Shown: positions 21,433 through 32,039 of the stretch, one piece after another
Layout: the number at the start of each line of letters is the position of its first letter
Numbering within the stretch: the stretch's first letter is position 1
NCBI RefSeq assembly: GCF_904849725.1
Contig: NC_058521.1
Location: forward strand, 429,926,676 to 429,990,675
Length of the DNA: 64,000 nucleotides
DNA from: Hordeum vulgare subsp. vulgare
Lineage: Eukaryota; Streptophyta; Magnoliopsida; Poales; Poaceae
Direction: 5' to 3'
Program-made: the position numbers and the translations under genes
Notes under the pieces: generated by a model
Told to the model about the DNA's origin: nothing
What the model saw: the letters and a program-made list of their open reading frames with translations, nothing else
Databases searched by the model: none

Positions 21433-23159
21433 CTGTGTGGGTTGGACACTTGAATACTTTCATCATGTCATTAGTCTAAAAAACCTATTGTCATACTAAA
21501 GCTAGATTTTGAAAAGGCTTTTGAATCCATAGAACATGAGTTTATTCTTCAGATCCTGCAGCACAAAGGTTTTCCTGTCAAGTGGCTTCTTTGGGTTCAA
21601 CAGTTTCTCAACACTAGATCCTCCTCCATCCTTGTTAATGGACTTACTGGGAAAAAATTCATGTGTAGAAGAGGGGTCAGGCAGGGCGGCCCTTTGTCCC
21701 CCCTACTCTTTGCAATAGCTGCAGATTTTCTCCAGACCTTGGTTAACAAGTTGTTACAAGATGATTTGCTGTAGCTCCCAATTCCTTGTCATGACAAGGA
21801 TTTTCCAATTGTCCAATATGCTGATGATACTCTTATCATCATGCCTGCTGATAAATCACAACTTTTGGAGCTCAAAGCAATGTTGTTGCTCTTCTCACAG
21901 TCCACAGGTCTTCAGGTGAAGTACCACAAATTTGCTCTCGTACCAGTAAACATTGATCAACATCATCTTCATCTCCTGGCTGATGCAATAGGCTGTAAGA
22001 CTAGATCTCTTCCTTTCACCTATATTGGCCTACCTATTGGTACAACTAAACCCAGAATCATTGATCTCATGCCCTTGGTGGACAGTATGGAGAGGAAGCT
22101 CTCTGCCAGCTCCTGTTTTGTAGCTGAAGGGGGAAGGCTTCAATACCTCAACTCTGCTCTGTCATCTATTCCACTGTTCTTTCTGTGCAGTGTGGATATC
22201 CCCCTGGAATACTTAAGCAGTTGGAAAGAATTCAGAGGCAATGTCTGTGGAGGAAAAATGGTCAGGATCATGCCCCCTCTCTTGCTGCATGGGACCTGGT
22301 GTGCAGGTCTAAGATGAAGGGAGGTCTTGGCATTATGAATTTGGCTGTTCAGAATGAAGCTCTCCTACTCAAGCATGTAGATAAATTTCTTAACAAAGCT
22401 GATGTTCCTCAGGGTACTTCTCTCTGTGGCTCTTTCTGGTGGAAAGACATCTGCAAAAAAATGGACAACTTCAGAGTTGTCACCTATGTTGTGCCCAACA
22501 GAGGTGACACATTCCTGTTCTGGTCTGATCCCTGGGTTGTGGATGGTTCTATCATGCCTGTGGCCCAAAGGTTTCAAAGATTATTCTCCTTTGATGTGGA
22601 CTCTTTTTGTACTGCTGAGGAAATCTTCCAAACTGCACACACCGAAAACATGATCAATCCCTTTCATCTACCAGTATCAGAAAGAGCTCATCAGGAGTTT
22701 CATACAGTCAGCTATCTAGTCCAAAACCTAAATAGAGACCCAAATACCAAGGATATTTGGCTTTGGGGTCCTGATAGTAAATCTTACTCTGCTAAGAAAT
22801 ACCACAGCCATGTACACAAGTCTATTGTTCCTAATCCTTTGCTCTGTTGGATTTGGAAGAGCTGTTGTACCATCAAAATAGAAATGTTTGCCTGGATGCT
22901 TATTATGGATAGACTCAATACACGAGACATGCTTGAACGCAGGCATTGGAAAGTCTCTGAATCCAACCTCTGTGTTCTCTGTCATGCTCAAGTCAAGGAG
23001 GACAGAGACCACCTTTTCTTCAGCTGCTCTTTTAGCACCAGGATATGGACCTATCTACATATTTCATGGCAGGGATCTGACATGTACACAACCACTCTTG
23101 CTGCAAGGAAGGACTTTGCCCACCCTTTTTTCTTAGAGACAGTCTTCACTGCATGCTAG
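21433..23159 (+). pseudogene. LINE ORF2, second piece: reverse transcriptase core and zf-RVT end
   Basis: Reverse transcriptase resumes at KKPIVILKLDFEKAFE (from about 21480). It continues with RRGVRQGGPLSPLLFAIAAD and the catalytic YADDTLII near 21820, then TYIGLPIGT and the connection region. The end holds a zf-RVT domain (WKSCCTIKIEMFAWML, CVLCHAQVKEDRDHLFFSCS). A TAG at about 21772 and a frameshift near 22230 break the frame. About 70 residues between the RT pieces on either side of the CACTA element are missing, judged by the usual spacing in this family. The frame closes at 23157-23159, and the true end of the protein probably lay slightly further. Confidence 0.9.
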
Positions 23160-23440
23160 AATATTTGGACTATCAGGAATGCCAGGGTTTTCAGGAATGA
23201 TCAACCTAGCTTCAGAAGATGGAGGTCTGGTTTTATTTATGATATGTCCCTTCTAGTATACAGAATTAAACCTAGGCTTAGGGAGGCTCTCTTGAAATGG
23301 ATTTCCTTTTTACCTCCTTGAGGTTTGTAATATCTACCCCACCCCTGTACATTATTTTCCCCTTTGCTGTAATTATTCTAAATATTGATTAATAAAACTA
23401 AGAGCTGAGGGGTGTTTCCCTACAGTAACGAGTCAAAAAA
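23160..23440 (+). other. LINE 3' end and short poly(A)
   Basis: Residual coding-like sequence passes into a 3' UTR with GATTAATAAAACTAAGAGC and the conserved GAGGGGTGTTTCCCTACAG. It ends in TCAAAAAAAA at about 23430-23440. After this the Copia pol frame of element B resumes. The target duplication is blurred: AACATAGG occurs at both flanks, but the right copy seems to have lost about 13 bp. Confidence 0.8.
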
Positions 23441-23560
23441 AACATAGGCGTGAACTTGGTATCTTGGAGCTTGACAACATTATTTGAAATATCGCACACA
23501 TGCATACAGTTATGTCATGTCCTATCTAGATGTAGGCATGTGTTTAGGGGGAGACACTCA
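23441..23560 (+). pseudogene. End of Copia pol of element B and PPT-like tract
   Basis: The codons RELGILELDNII, followed by TGA at 23485-23487, complete the pol end begun at 8317-8628. A purine run GTTTAGGGGGAGA at about 23542-23554 resembles a Copia polypurine tract. No LTR start can be seen directly after it, and such runs also occur internally in elements with an extra gene. Confidence 0.7.
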
Positions 23561-24891
23561 ATTCATGAGTTCTCTCATCCTATATGACACATAAACAAAC
23601 CAAACACCCTCAAAGTTAGTATGTCTCACTTTTGTGACTTGGTAGTTTAGATGATGGAGTTGTGATATTGGGCTCAAGGTTAACATCTTCGTACTCCCAA
23701 GTCACATACACTCAAACATGGTGGATCCGTCCACCGCCCTCTCTCTCCGAGAGGTTGGACTATCTTCATCTCTCATGTTATTTTTGTTTTTTCCTTTGAT
23801 CTATATCTATATTTTTTCGTGATCTCTACACTCATAATTGAGGATTTTTCTCTCCGATTCATTTTTTTGTTTTTGCAATGCGATTGTAATCGATCTATAT
23901 GACCATAGATGAGGTTCTAACGAAGCCTCTCTCGTCTTAAAACCCTTTGCTATTTCATTTGGTTCACAAGCTTATTCCATCCACATAAATGTTGTTGGCA
24001 TTGTGGTGGTCTTGGCAGCTTTCGGTCTCTCTCCCTCAAGTTCTCGGGCTTTTAGAGAGATCGTGTTCTCTCTAGATAACCTGGAACTTCCGGACTTGAC
24101 CAGAACTTCCGGGCGTCATGGGTTTGAGGCACTTAAGAGTGGGCAGGGGTTGCCAAATGGGCATTCCCAAATTTGTTCCCATGCCCCTCTCCTACTCTCC
24201 TCTTCCTGTGCCCCCCTCTCCATCGACAAATTCCAGGCAAGCTGCCAACCCCCGGAACCTCCGGTCTTGCTCCCTTCCATCATGTTCGGACGGCATCTCA
24301 TGTGCTCTTCACCATCTCCATGGAGAAAGGTAACCTAAGTAATTTCTGTGCCTTCTCTCTGGATTTGCTCCTAGAGATTGTAGTCAATCTTATGATACTA
24401 GGATAAAATCAAACTCCATGTTTCCTATACTACATCCACCATAGATCTGCGGTACTTCTTTCCTTTCAAATCCATTGCATGAATTATGCCCATTCTCTCC
24501 TTGGATCCGGATGGAGTCCTGCGACCCGACTGTTGCCCGGAACTTCTGGGTTGGACGGAACTTGCGGCCTTGCTAGCGTTTACACGTCCACGGAGGGGCT
24601 GGTACATCTGTTGGCCGGAATTTCCGATCTCCCAGAACTTCTGTCTGCCGGACCTTCCAGTCGGCCCACACCCGAAACTTCCTGCCTAAGAAGAGTCCTT
24701 GCATATTTTCACATAATGCGATTCTTTGATTTCCTTTTGAAGCTTGTGCATGTATTCTATCCTCTTGCTATTTCTATCACCTCCCGTCAGCAGGTGGTTC
24801 TGGCTTGCATGCATGACCATCCAAGATATATGAACGGGAATCCAAAGAGAGGGTCAAGAAGACAAAGGTTGTTATATTAGGTCCTGAGAAT
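23561..24891 (+). other. Spacer of element B with repeated CCGGAACTTCCGG-like palindromes
   Basis: No gene is recognised. Between about 24088 and 24690 around nine degenerate copies of (C)CGGAA(C)TTCCGG occur, for example GGAACTTCCGG, GAACTTCCGGGC, CCGGAACCTCCGG and CCGGAATTTCCG. The position between pol and the extra gene suggests either an internal promoter/UTR region or part of an LTR. The sequence alone does not decide this. Confidence 0.5.
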
Positions 24892-26345
24892 ATGTTTGAC
24901 TGCCATCCTGATCCTAATGTTGAGTCCGAAGACCATGACTCCCCTCCTCCTGCACCCTCTCAGTCAAGGAAGCGGAAGACTGCTTCCAAAAAGGGCAAGC
25001 TAGTTCATGTTCATCATCCTCCTCCTGTGCCCATCTGTATGAAAGAGTTGCCGGCACCGGAGTTGGTTGTTTAGTGCAGGATCGATCCCTCTAATGAAGA
25101 ACCTGAACATGTGGCTAACTCCAAGTTCTAGACTTTAATTCAACAACACACTTATGATGAGATTTTCAACCAGTTTTCCAACAAGTGTGTCAGTCAGAAG
25201 AGTATCAACATCGCTCATTTTGATAATACTCCCACCAACACTGCATATTTTTCGGGGGTACAGAGTATGTGTGCCAAGCTCAACCTTCTTACTCTCATGA
25301 ATTTTCAGCATGATGTGTCCCCACCTCTCGTGGCTCAGTTTTATGCCACGGTTCATTTTGGGACTGATATACAACATACTCTTACATGGATGTCGCGTGA
25401 TGAGAAGTTCTCTGCCCGGTTCTTTATGATGGCTCGTCTATTGGGATATGCATACACTAACACTACTGTAGAGCAGAGTTCTATTGCTGTTAACATGCCA
25501 TCATGTGAAAACTCCTAGTGTAAACTGAGAATTTCACAAAGTCCTAATCTTTATAACATTTTCGATATTATGAGCTTGATTGCCATTGATCCCTATACAT
25601 ATCTATGTTGCTCTTAGTTATGGATTATTGTACTATTTGATAGCTTCATATTCATGACTTGGTTGAACTTGATGGGTGGCTGTAGCTGCTAGTTTTCACA
25701 AGAACAAAGTGGTATGTTGTTGTTTGTGGAAAGATTGGGTGTTGAATTGTTGTGTGCCTTGTGTGAGTTGTGCTCCTTCATTTTGCATGATCTTTAGATC
25801 TAATTCACCTAGAATTTAATGCCCAATCCAGTGGCATACTCGGAGTGCTAAGTAATCTCCCATAGCCTCTCTCAAATTTAGTTCTAACATCGTTGCCTTA
25901 CGTATCTTGTTTTGTGAGTTCTGAGAGATCCGTAACTCGGTTTGCAACTTACTATATATGCATTTATACCATTTTATCTTGATGCATCCATTTTTTTATG
26001 TTCTTGCATACAAAAATAAGTAATCTTGAGCTTCTATCCAGAATGGTAACAACTAAGTAAATGCATGAGAAAAATGACTAGGTAGCATTGCCATGTTTCT
26101 TTCATACCAAACTCATGTATCATGTAGTTTGAAGCATTTTACCTTGATGTGTGTTCATTGGATGTGTATTTTATTTTGGGTAGCATCAGGTGCTAAGAAC
26201 GAGTATGAGGATCCCGCTGACAACATTCCTGAAGAGCAAGAGCCTTATCCCTCGGAAGAAGTGCCAAGGAAGATGACCATGACCTTGATATCGTTTCTAA
26301 TTTTGTTGTGCCTAGATTCCTCGTTTCCGTCTCTATTTATCGCTG
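24892..26345 (+). pseudogene. Extra gene of Copia element B (decayed)
   Basis: The first part has an acidic start, then a basic SQSRKRKTASKKGK segment resembling a nuclear signal. The central part (25135-25518) contains PPLVAQFYATVHFGTDIQHT and LTWMSRDEKFSARF. The extra gene of X and Y has the same arrangement (ILQFYATMHISGDPTDINTW). I recall such motifs from the domain called putative plant transposon protein; this is unverified. TAG stops at about 25073 and 25131 and later stops break it. A T-rich stretch ending GCATCAG at about 26188, followed by an open GAKNEYEDPADNIPEEQEPY, looks like a splice acceptor and acidic final exon. Function unknown. Confidence 0.55.
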
Positions 26346-27833
26346 CCTACCACTGAATATAAAGCCTCCAAACATTGCCATGAAAAGCCTCTAAACCTCC
26401 ACATCCTACCAAACATTGATTGGCTAAGTTAGTGCTTGCTCAAACCATCTTATAGCATTGCTAGTTGCACGTGCAGGCTGGTCCATGTGTTGGCATGGAC
26501 ATTTTGAACATTGCCTTATCATTTCTATTTCATTTAATGCACCTATATACTTGTGAAAGACGGAAGGCTTGGTCTTTTTCTCGGTGTCTTGTTACTCTTT
26601 TGCCGCCCTAGTTTTTGTTACCGGTGTTATGTTCCATATTGAGCGCTCCTAACATGCTTGGGGTTATTATGCGGACTCCCTTTTTAAATCGTTTTGGTTT
26701 AGAACTTGTCTGGAAAGACCCAACATTTTTTTTTATTTTCTAAACAAAATAAAAATGCATAGGGAATAGCTACCACATGGATAATTAACCAACCCCCGTG
26801 CCAGTGCTCCTAATGAGTGTTGGTCCACCTACCTAGTAGTCGGCGGTGCCGTCTCGGGGCTACTCGAGTTCTTTTTGGCTATCGTCCACTTTGCATAGGT
26901 GGTTATGTCCTGAGAACGAGATACACATCTATTATCAGGTTCGTCAACACACCGGGTGGTCTTGCTAGATTTGTTTTACCCTTCTCTAAATATCTTGTGC
27001 ATTGGGATATCGGTGATACCTCGGGCTAGGCTATCTCGTGGTTCAGGTTTTCTCTCTAGAGCAGCTTGTGACAGTTTGTGATGGACTACTTGGAGCACCC
27101 CTTCAGGGTTAATACCTTTCGGAAAGCCGTGCCCGCGGTTATGTGGAAACTTGGAAATTTGTTTAACATTCAGTTATAGAGAACTTGAAGTAAACTTCAT
27201 CTCTGATTGAGGATACGGTGGGGTTACGGCTGACGTAAGTAAGTGTTCAGGATCACTTCTTGATCATGCTAGCTCACGACTGTTATGCGTAGGCCACTCC
27301 ACTTTACATTATGTTAACGTACGTTAGCCACCAAATATGCTTAGAGCTGCTGCAACCTCAACAATTAACCTTACCACACCCAATAACTTCGTTAGTCCCA
27401 ATATCATGGTTGCAAGATTGCTGAGTCCCTTTGGCTCACAGATTACTACAACACCACAGGTCCAGGTACAACAGATCTAGAGGCGTATGATGCTTCGCAA
27501 CTTCAGTAGGAGTTTGACAAAAGAAGAGGACACATGTAAGTGACGTACCCCGACGAGTAGAGGACCTTGGTCATCTGCTCGGCTAGCGAGACGGAATCAT
27601 TACTATTTTTTCATTTGTTTTCATCCGTAGTCGGACCCTGTATTATGGATGACTGAAATAATGTTATGTGACTTCTAATTTAATATGTAACGAGTGTATG
27701 CCAGACCATATACTCATCTCTTCATAAATGTACCTGCAATGCTTTTTGTACTTGCAAAATGCCTAGATGCGCCTCTATCCATATTGAGGCCTTGTCCCCA
27801 AATATGGATAGTGCCGCATCTTGGATGTTACAA
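26346..27833 (+). repeat. 5' LTR of element G, left end truncated
   Basis: The right end is exact: ...CTTGGATGTTACA at 27833, followed two bases later by the primer site. The left part does not begin with TGTAACAACCC and shows no match to the first 270 bp of the 3' LTR, so the beginning is missing or lies in unrecognised sequence. Recognisable LTR blocks start with CCTACCAAACATTGATTGGC near 26407 and include CGTGCCCGCGGTTATGTGG near 27129. The left limit given here is approximate. Confidence 0.7.
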
Positions 27834-27835
27834 GT

Positions 27836-27849
27836 TGGTAATCAGAGTC
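27836..27849 (+). other. Primer binding site of element G (initiator Met tRNA type)
   Basis: TTGGTAATCAGAG follows the LTR end by two bases. It matches TGGTATCAGAGC, the complement of the initiator Met tRNA 3' end, with one inserted A. Confidence 0.8.
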
Positions 27850-28698
27850 ATACGACCATGGGAGCCTTTGCTTGATCGAACTTGGCCGAGTCGAGTCTAG
27901 TGGAAAACTATTTTGAGTCCTAGTTATATCGGAGAGTAGGGTTCTTTTTACTCCTCTTCCCTGCTCTGGTGAGGTTCACGACTTAGGAATTTTAATTGTA
28001 CTCCTCTTTTCGCTCAACTTTTTTTAGGATCATGCAGGTATTTTGGAATGTATATGATAATGTGACGGATGTATGACTTGGTGCCTCCTGTCTGACTTGA
28101 TTTCTTCCGGGGAGTTGAGGTCCAGGGGATTCTTGGCACATTGTTATCATTCACCTTCCTTAGTATCTCAGGACGACGACATCGAAATGCATATAAACTT
28201 TGCTTGGTGGTAAATAGTGTCGTGACTTTCCCTAGTACTGGTGAAGATAGGGCGGATTATCTACCGGGTTTGGTATCATTGTGTTTTTGAAAGTCTAAGG
28301 TAGATGAATTTGCGGAACTTGTCGGATGTGTGTTTTATAGTTGCGGGAAAAGTGTAGCTGATTACACTGAGTAGGTTCCCGGACCCGCAACCTCGTAGCA
28401 TAACCAAGAAATGTTTCGGAAGTTCTTAGGTGGGAATTCAAGTAGTCACCTAGAAAAAATATATTTCATTGGATGTATGTGGGATATACATTTGTTTTGA
28501 GCAATTCTAGCTCAAACTTGACAATTGCAAGTGGTTTCAAATCATATGCCATCGTCACTAATTTCAAGGAAGCGTTCTTACAAATTCTACTTTGCATGCA
28601 AATTGCTAAGACTTTTAGGTTGAAATATTTCAAGCCTTTGATTCAGCTTATCAGCTTCATCTCTCATTGGTGATCTAATATTCATGTCCGTCTCCAGG
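27850..28698 (+). other. Untranslated leader of element G
   Basis: About 850 bp without a convincing frame lie between the primer site and the gag start. The last bases, GTCCGTCTCCAG before ATG, resemble a splice acceptor, but no donor was identified. Confidence 0.6.
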
Positions 28699-29720
28699 AT
28701 GGCTCCAGCAACTTGCCATAATCCGAGTCATGATGGGGAGCAAGCAGACCCTCCACCACCCCTCCTCCTCCTCAAGAGGCATGGCAAGCCTTGATGGTTG
28801 CAACCAAGGCAAACACTCAGATGCTGCTTCAAATGATGCAAGAAAGGAACCAAACCAGCAAGGTAATTTCAACAACCAGTAGTAGTGTGCCTCTCTCAAT
28901 CAATTCCTGGCCAATCAGACCAAGTCCTGCACCTGTTGTGACCATCCGTTTGATGCGGATGATTGGCTACATGACATGAGTAAGCATTTCGAGTGCAACA
29001 ATATTAGGCCTGAGGACTATGTCAGATTTGCCACTTTCCAGCTGAAAGGTCAGCCAACAGAATGGTGGTAGCAACTCAAGGATTCTAGAGGTGACTGTTG
29101 GATCAGCTGGGATGACGTTTTCCATGATTTCAGAGCTCATCATATTTTCGCAAGCTTTGTTGAGGGCATGCGTAAGAAGTTTAGGAGTATGAAGCAAGTA
29201 AGCTCAGCTGTTTATCAATATAACATTGACTTCGAGAACCTGGCCCACTATGCCAAGAAGGATGTTCCAGATGAGATGATCAAGATCTATCAATTCAGAG
29301 CTGATCTCAAGGAAGATTTGCATCTTTATCTTGCCCCGCACGACCCTCCTGAGTTTGATCAGTTCTATAACTTGGCCCTCAGGGCTGAGTCAGCTTTGCT
29401 CAGGGTCGAGAATTCAAGAAAGCGTTTGAGAGACTCATTCGTCTTCGTCCTCAACTCAAATTATTCCAAAGTAGCAGAAGTTATGGGTTCCTCCTCCACC
29501 TCGTCAGCCTTAGTAGTTCAAGTAGAACGGTGGTCATGGATCTTCCCACCCACCCAACCTAGGTTTCCAGCAGAAGTATTGGCCACCAAAGTCAGGAGCT
29601 CCTCCAGCTCACTTCTTTCCACTGTCAGAGGTGACTTGTCAAAAGTGTGGTTAGAAAGGCCACTACTCCAACAAGTGTAGTAGCCAACGGTGTCTTCCGC
29701 CTCCTCCTTCAATCAGGCCC
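28699..29720 (+). pseudogene. gag of element G
   Basis: The start ATG at 28699 reads MAPATCHNPSHDGEQADPPP. A short indel in the Pro run shifts the frame almost at once. The core matches the retrotransposon gag family: DADDWL-type start, YVRFATFQLKGQPTEWW (TAG just after), then an open stretch from 29168 with DFENLAHYAKKDVPDEM and YLAPHDPPEFDQFYNLALRAE. A CCHC zinc knuckle (C-x2-C-x4-H-x4-C) lies at 29637-29678 and has a TAG inside it. Gag would form the capsid and bind the RNA. At least three lesions make it inactive. Confidence 0.85.
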
Positions 29721-29732
29721 CCAGGCAATGCA

Positions 29733-30300
29733 ATGGTGAATCATAATCCAAAATATGCAAGAGTGAACAATGTGAATGCAGTTGAACCAGAATATTCCTC
29801 AAAAGTGATTATGGCTAATCTCTTGGTTAATTCTATTACTGCAAAAGTTTTGGTTGACACTAGTGCATCTCATTCATTAATTTCAAGACATTTCCCATTT
29901 AAGCATGGGTTCTTCACTCGTGACTTGCAAAACCTCTTTCGATTGTATCTCCCGGTAACATCATGAATTCAGGTATTGTGGTTCCGGATGTCTCTATCAA
30001 GATGGGCAATTATTATTTTCTAGGATCTCCAACTTTTCTGTGCAATTCCGATATTGATCTTATTCTTGGCATGGACTTTCTGGCCATGAACAAGGCTTTT
30101 GTCGATTATGAAGCCAAAGAAGTCAAATTGACTCATTCTTCAGAAGACGTGATCATTTTCGCTGCTCGCGATGACACGATCCGTTTATTTTCTCTCAATG
30201 AGAAGGGTGAAATCTTGGCCATTTCTCAAGTTCCTGTTGTCTATGAGTATGAATATGTCTTTCGAGAAGAATTGCCAGGAATGCCTCCTCACCGGCAGTA
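29733..30300 (+). pseudogene. Aspartic protease of element G
   Basis: The catalytic site reads VLVDTSASHSLIS instead of the usual DTGASHSFIS, so the conserved Gly after Asp-Thr is replaced by Ser. The second conserved segment, DIDLILGMDFLAMNKAFVDY, is present near 30050. A TGA near 29965 separates the two halves, and a TAG closes the frame at about 30299. The protease would cleave the Gag-Pol polyprotein. The active-site change and stops indicate it is dead. Confidence 0.85.
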
Positions 30301-31330
30301 GAGTTTGTGATTCAACTCGAGCCTGGAACTAAACTGGTTTACAAGCGTCCTTATAAACTTGGTCCCGAAGAGTTGAAAGAGTTGAAGAAGCATCTAGATG
30401 AACAAGAATGTCTTGGCCTTCTCAGACCAAGTTCTTATCCTTGGGGATCTCATGTTATTTTTGTCAAGAAGAAAGATGGCACATGCCGGCTTTGTGTCGA
30501 CTACCATCGATTGAATAAGAAGACAATCAGAAAAAAGTATCCACTTCCCAACATCAATAAATTGTTTGAGAAATTGAAAGGGGCCAAAGTTTTCTCCAAC
30601 TTGTTCTTTGGATGGGCTATCATCAAATCTGCATTCGTGAATAAAATATTCCCAAGACTGCTTTCAGGACAAGCTTTGGCTCTTACGAGTACACAGTGAT
30701 ATCTTTTGGTCTCGCCAATGCTCCTTCGACTTTCTCTCGTGTAATGAATTATGTCTTCTCTCCCTTCAAGAATGAATTCGTCTTGGTATCATGATGAACT
30801 TCTAGTCTTCTACGAGACCAAGGAAGAACGTGCAGAACACCTCCAGCTTGTGCTTGATAAGCTAAGAGAGGATAAGTTCTATGCTAAGTTCTCAAAATGT
30901 GAATTTTGGCTCAATTAAGTAGTGTACCTTGGGCATATCATCTCTACCTAGGCCATCAAGGTGGATCCTGAAAAGGTTCAAGCCATTGTGTAGTGGGAGC
31001 CTCCTCAAAATGTCAAGAAGATTCGAAGCTTTCTTGGGCTTGGAAGCTATTGCTGAAGATCCGTTGAGAACTTCCCCAAAATTGCTAAGCCTCTGTCCAA
31101 CCTTATTCAGAAGAGCGTAAAATATGTCTGGACTCCATAGTGTGATTTGGCTTTCAATACACTCAAGAAGAAGCTCACCTCAGCTCTAGTTCTAACTCCT
31201 CCTGATGATTCCAAGCCATTCCAAGTGTTGTGTGATGCATCTCTGCAAGGCCTTGGTGGTGTTCTGATGCAAGAGAAGAGAGTGGTAGCTTATACCTATA
31301 GGTAGTTGAAGCCAAGTGAGAAAAACTACC
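30301..31330 (+). pseudogene. Reverse transcriptase and start of RNase H of element G
   Basis: The start is clear: [39 protein letters not shown] and [18 protein letters not shown]. Beyond about 30600 the frame breaks repeatedly. The catalytic YxDD box (usually YIDDILVFS) appears around 30790 as [10 protein letters not shown], so it is lost. The RNase H start is visible near 31226 as VLCDASLQGLGGVLMQ, followed by YR*LKPSEKNY. The sequence is cut at CTACC (31326-31330), where element T is inserted, and continues at 61911. Confidence 0.88.
31326..31330. repeat. Target-site duplication of element T (left copy)
   Basis: CTACC here equals CTACC at 61911-61915. Joining the flanks restores the RNase H frame of element G. 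Confidence 0.95.
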
Positions 31331-31849
31331 TATCGGGGATATAACCCAAGGATTTAGCCCGCCTTATGGAGGCGTGTCAAGCCACAAAGACAACATGGGA
31401 AGATGAGACGGGGAACTTAGTCGGTGAGCTACCAAGCAGCCCATCACTAGAAGGCGGTGGCTCGAACACGTACAACGCAAGAGAGGTCGAAAGCTTTCCT
31501 GACTTGGGAAGAAAGATAAGGTGGACTTGTAGTAGGTCACGGGTGTTTATTTAACCCAGAAAACTTTGTAAACTTGGGGCCTCTACCTATATAAGGGAGA
31601 GCCCTCAAGTTAGAAATATCAAGTAAGAAACCCTCGAGAGCTAGGTTAGCAATTCCCTACCCTTGTAATCGAGATTCCCATCAATAAAAACACAAAGCAG
31701 GACGTAGGCTTTTACCTCCATCGGAGGGGCCGAATCTGGGTAAATCCGCCTCTCGTTTCCCAATTGACCCCTTCGACTCGCCACACCGCGACAATGGCCT
31801 CACCACTAAGTTCGTTCATGAGGACATCTTCCATGACAAAACCACGACA
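31331..31849 (+). repeat. 5' LTR of element T (519 bp)
   Basis: Starts TATCGGGGATATAACCC (first G mutated to A) and ends CCACGACA. TATATAAG at 31588-31595 is the probable TATA box and CAATAAAAACA near 31682 a possible polyadenylation signal. By eye it differs from the 3' LTR at roughly 13-15% of positions. Confidence 0.95.
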
Positions 31850-31868
31850 GTTGGTGCCCACCGTGGGG
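31850..31868 (+). other. Primer binding site of element T
   Basis: GTTGGTGCCCACCGTGGGG directly follows the 5' LTR. TTGGTGCCCACCGTGGGG is common in grass Tat-like elements. I did not assign the tRNA. Confidence 0.75.
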
Positions 31869-32039
31869 CAATCGTAAGGTGGAGTTGAGTTCTTAAAGGG
31901 AACCCTTCCGGGATATGGGAGTTGCATGATGGCCTTGATGATAAAGAGTCGTAGCAACAACTGCTACATCGACAATGCAGGTTGGGGCTTTAAGGTCGGC
32001 TTAGCAGAAACTAATTCGTAGATACCCTTCAGCCAGATA

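Larger units (their letters stand above)
5314..26345 (+). mobile_element. Element B: fragmented Copia retrotransposon with an extra gene after pol
   Basis: Pieces at 5314-6921, 8317-8628 and about 23441-26345 form one Copia element read on the plus strand, interrupted by a solo LTR and by a LINE that carries a CACTA element. Order: C-terminal part of the integrase region, reverse transcriptase, RNase H, end of pol, spacer, extra gene. An extra gene after pol is known in the SIRE/Maximus group of Copia elements, and its protein resembles the extra gene of X and Y. No LTR of B can be identified with confidence. Element G begins with a truncated LTR at about 26346, so the right end may lie beyond it. 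Confidence 0.75.

Noticed and set aside
24088..24690. CCGGAACTTCCGG cluster as heat-shock elements
   Set aside because: Heat-shock elements need alternating nGAAn/nTTCn with two-base spacing; here GAA and TTC are mostly separated by one base.
27686..27833. TGTAACGAGTG at 27686 as the start of a very short LTR of element G
   Set aside because: It would give a 148-bp LTR, and the sequence after TGTAAC does not match the 3' LTR start at 63725.
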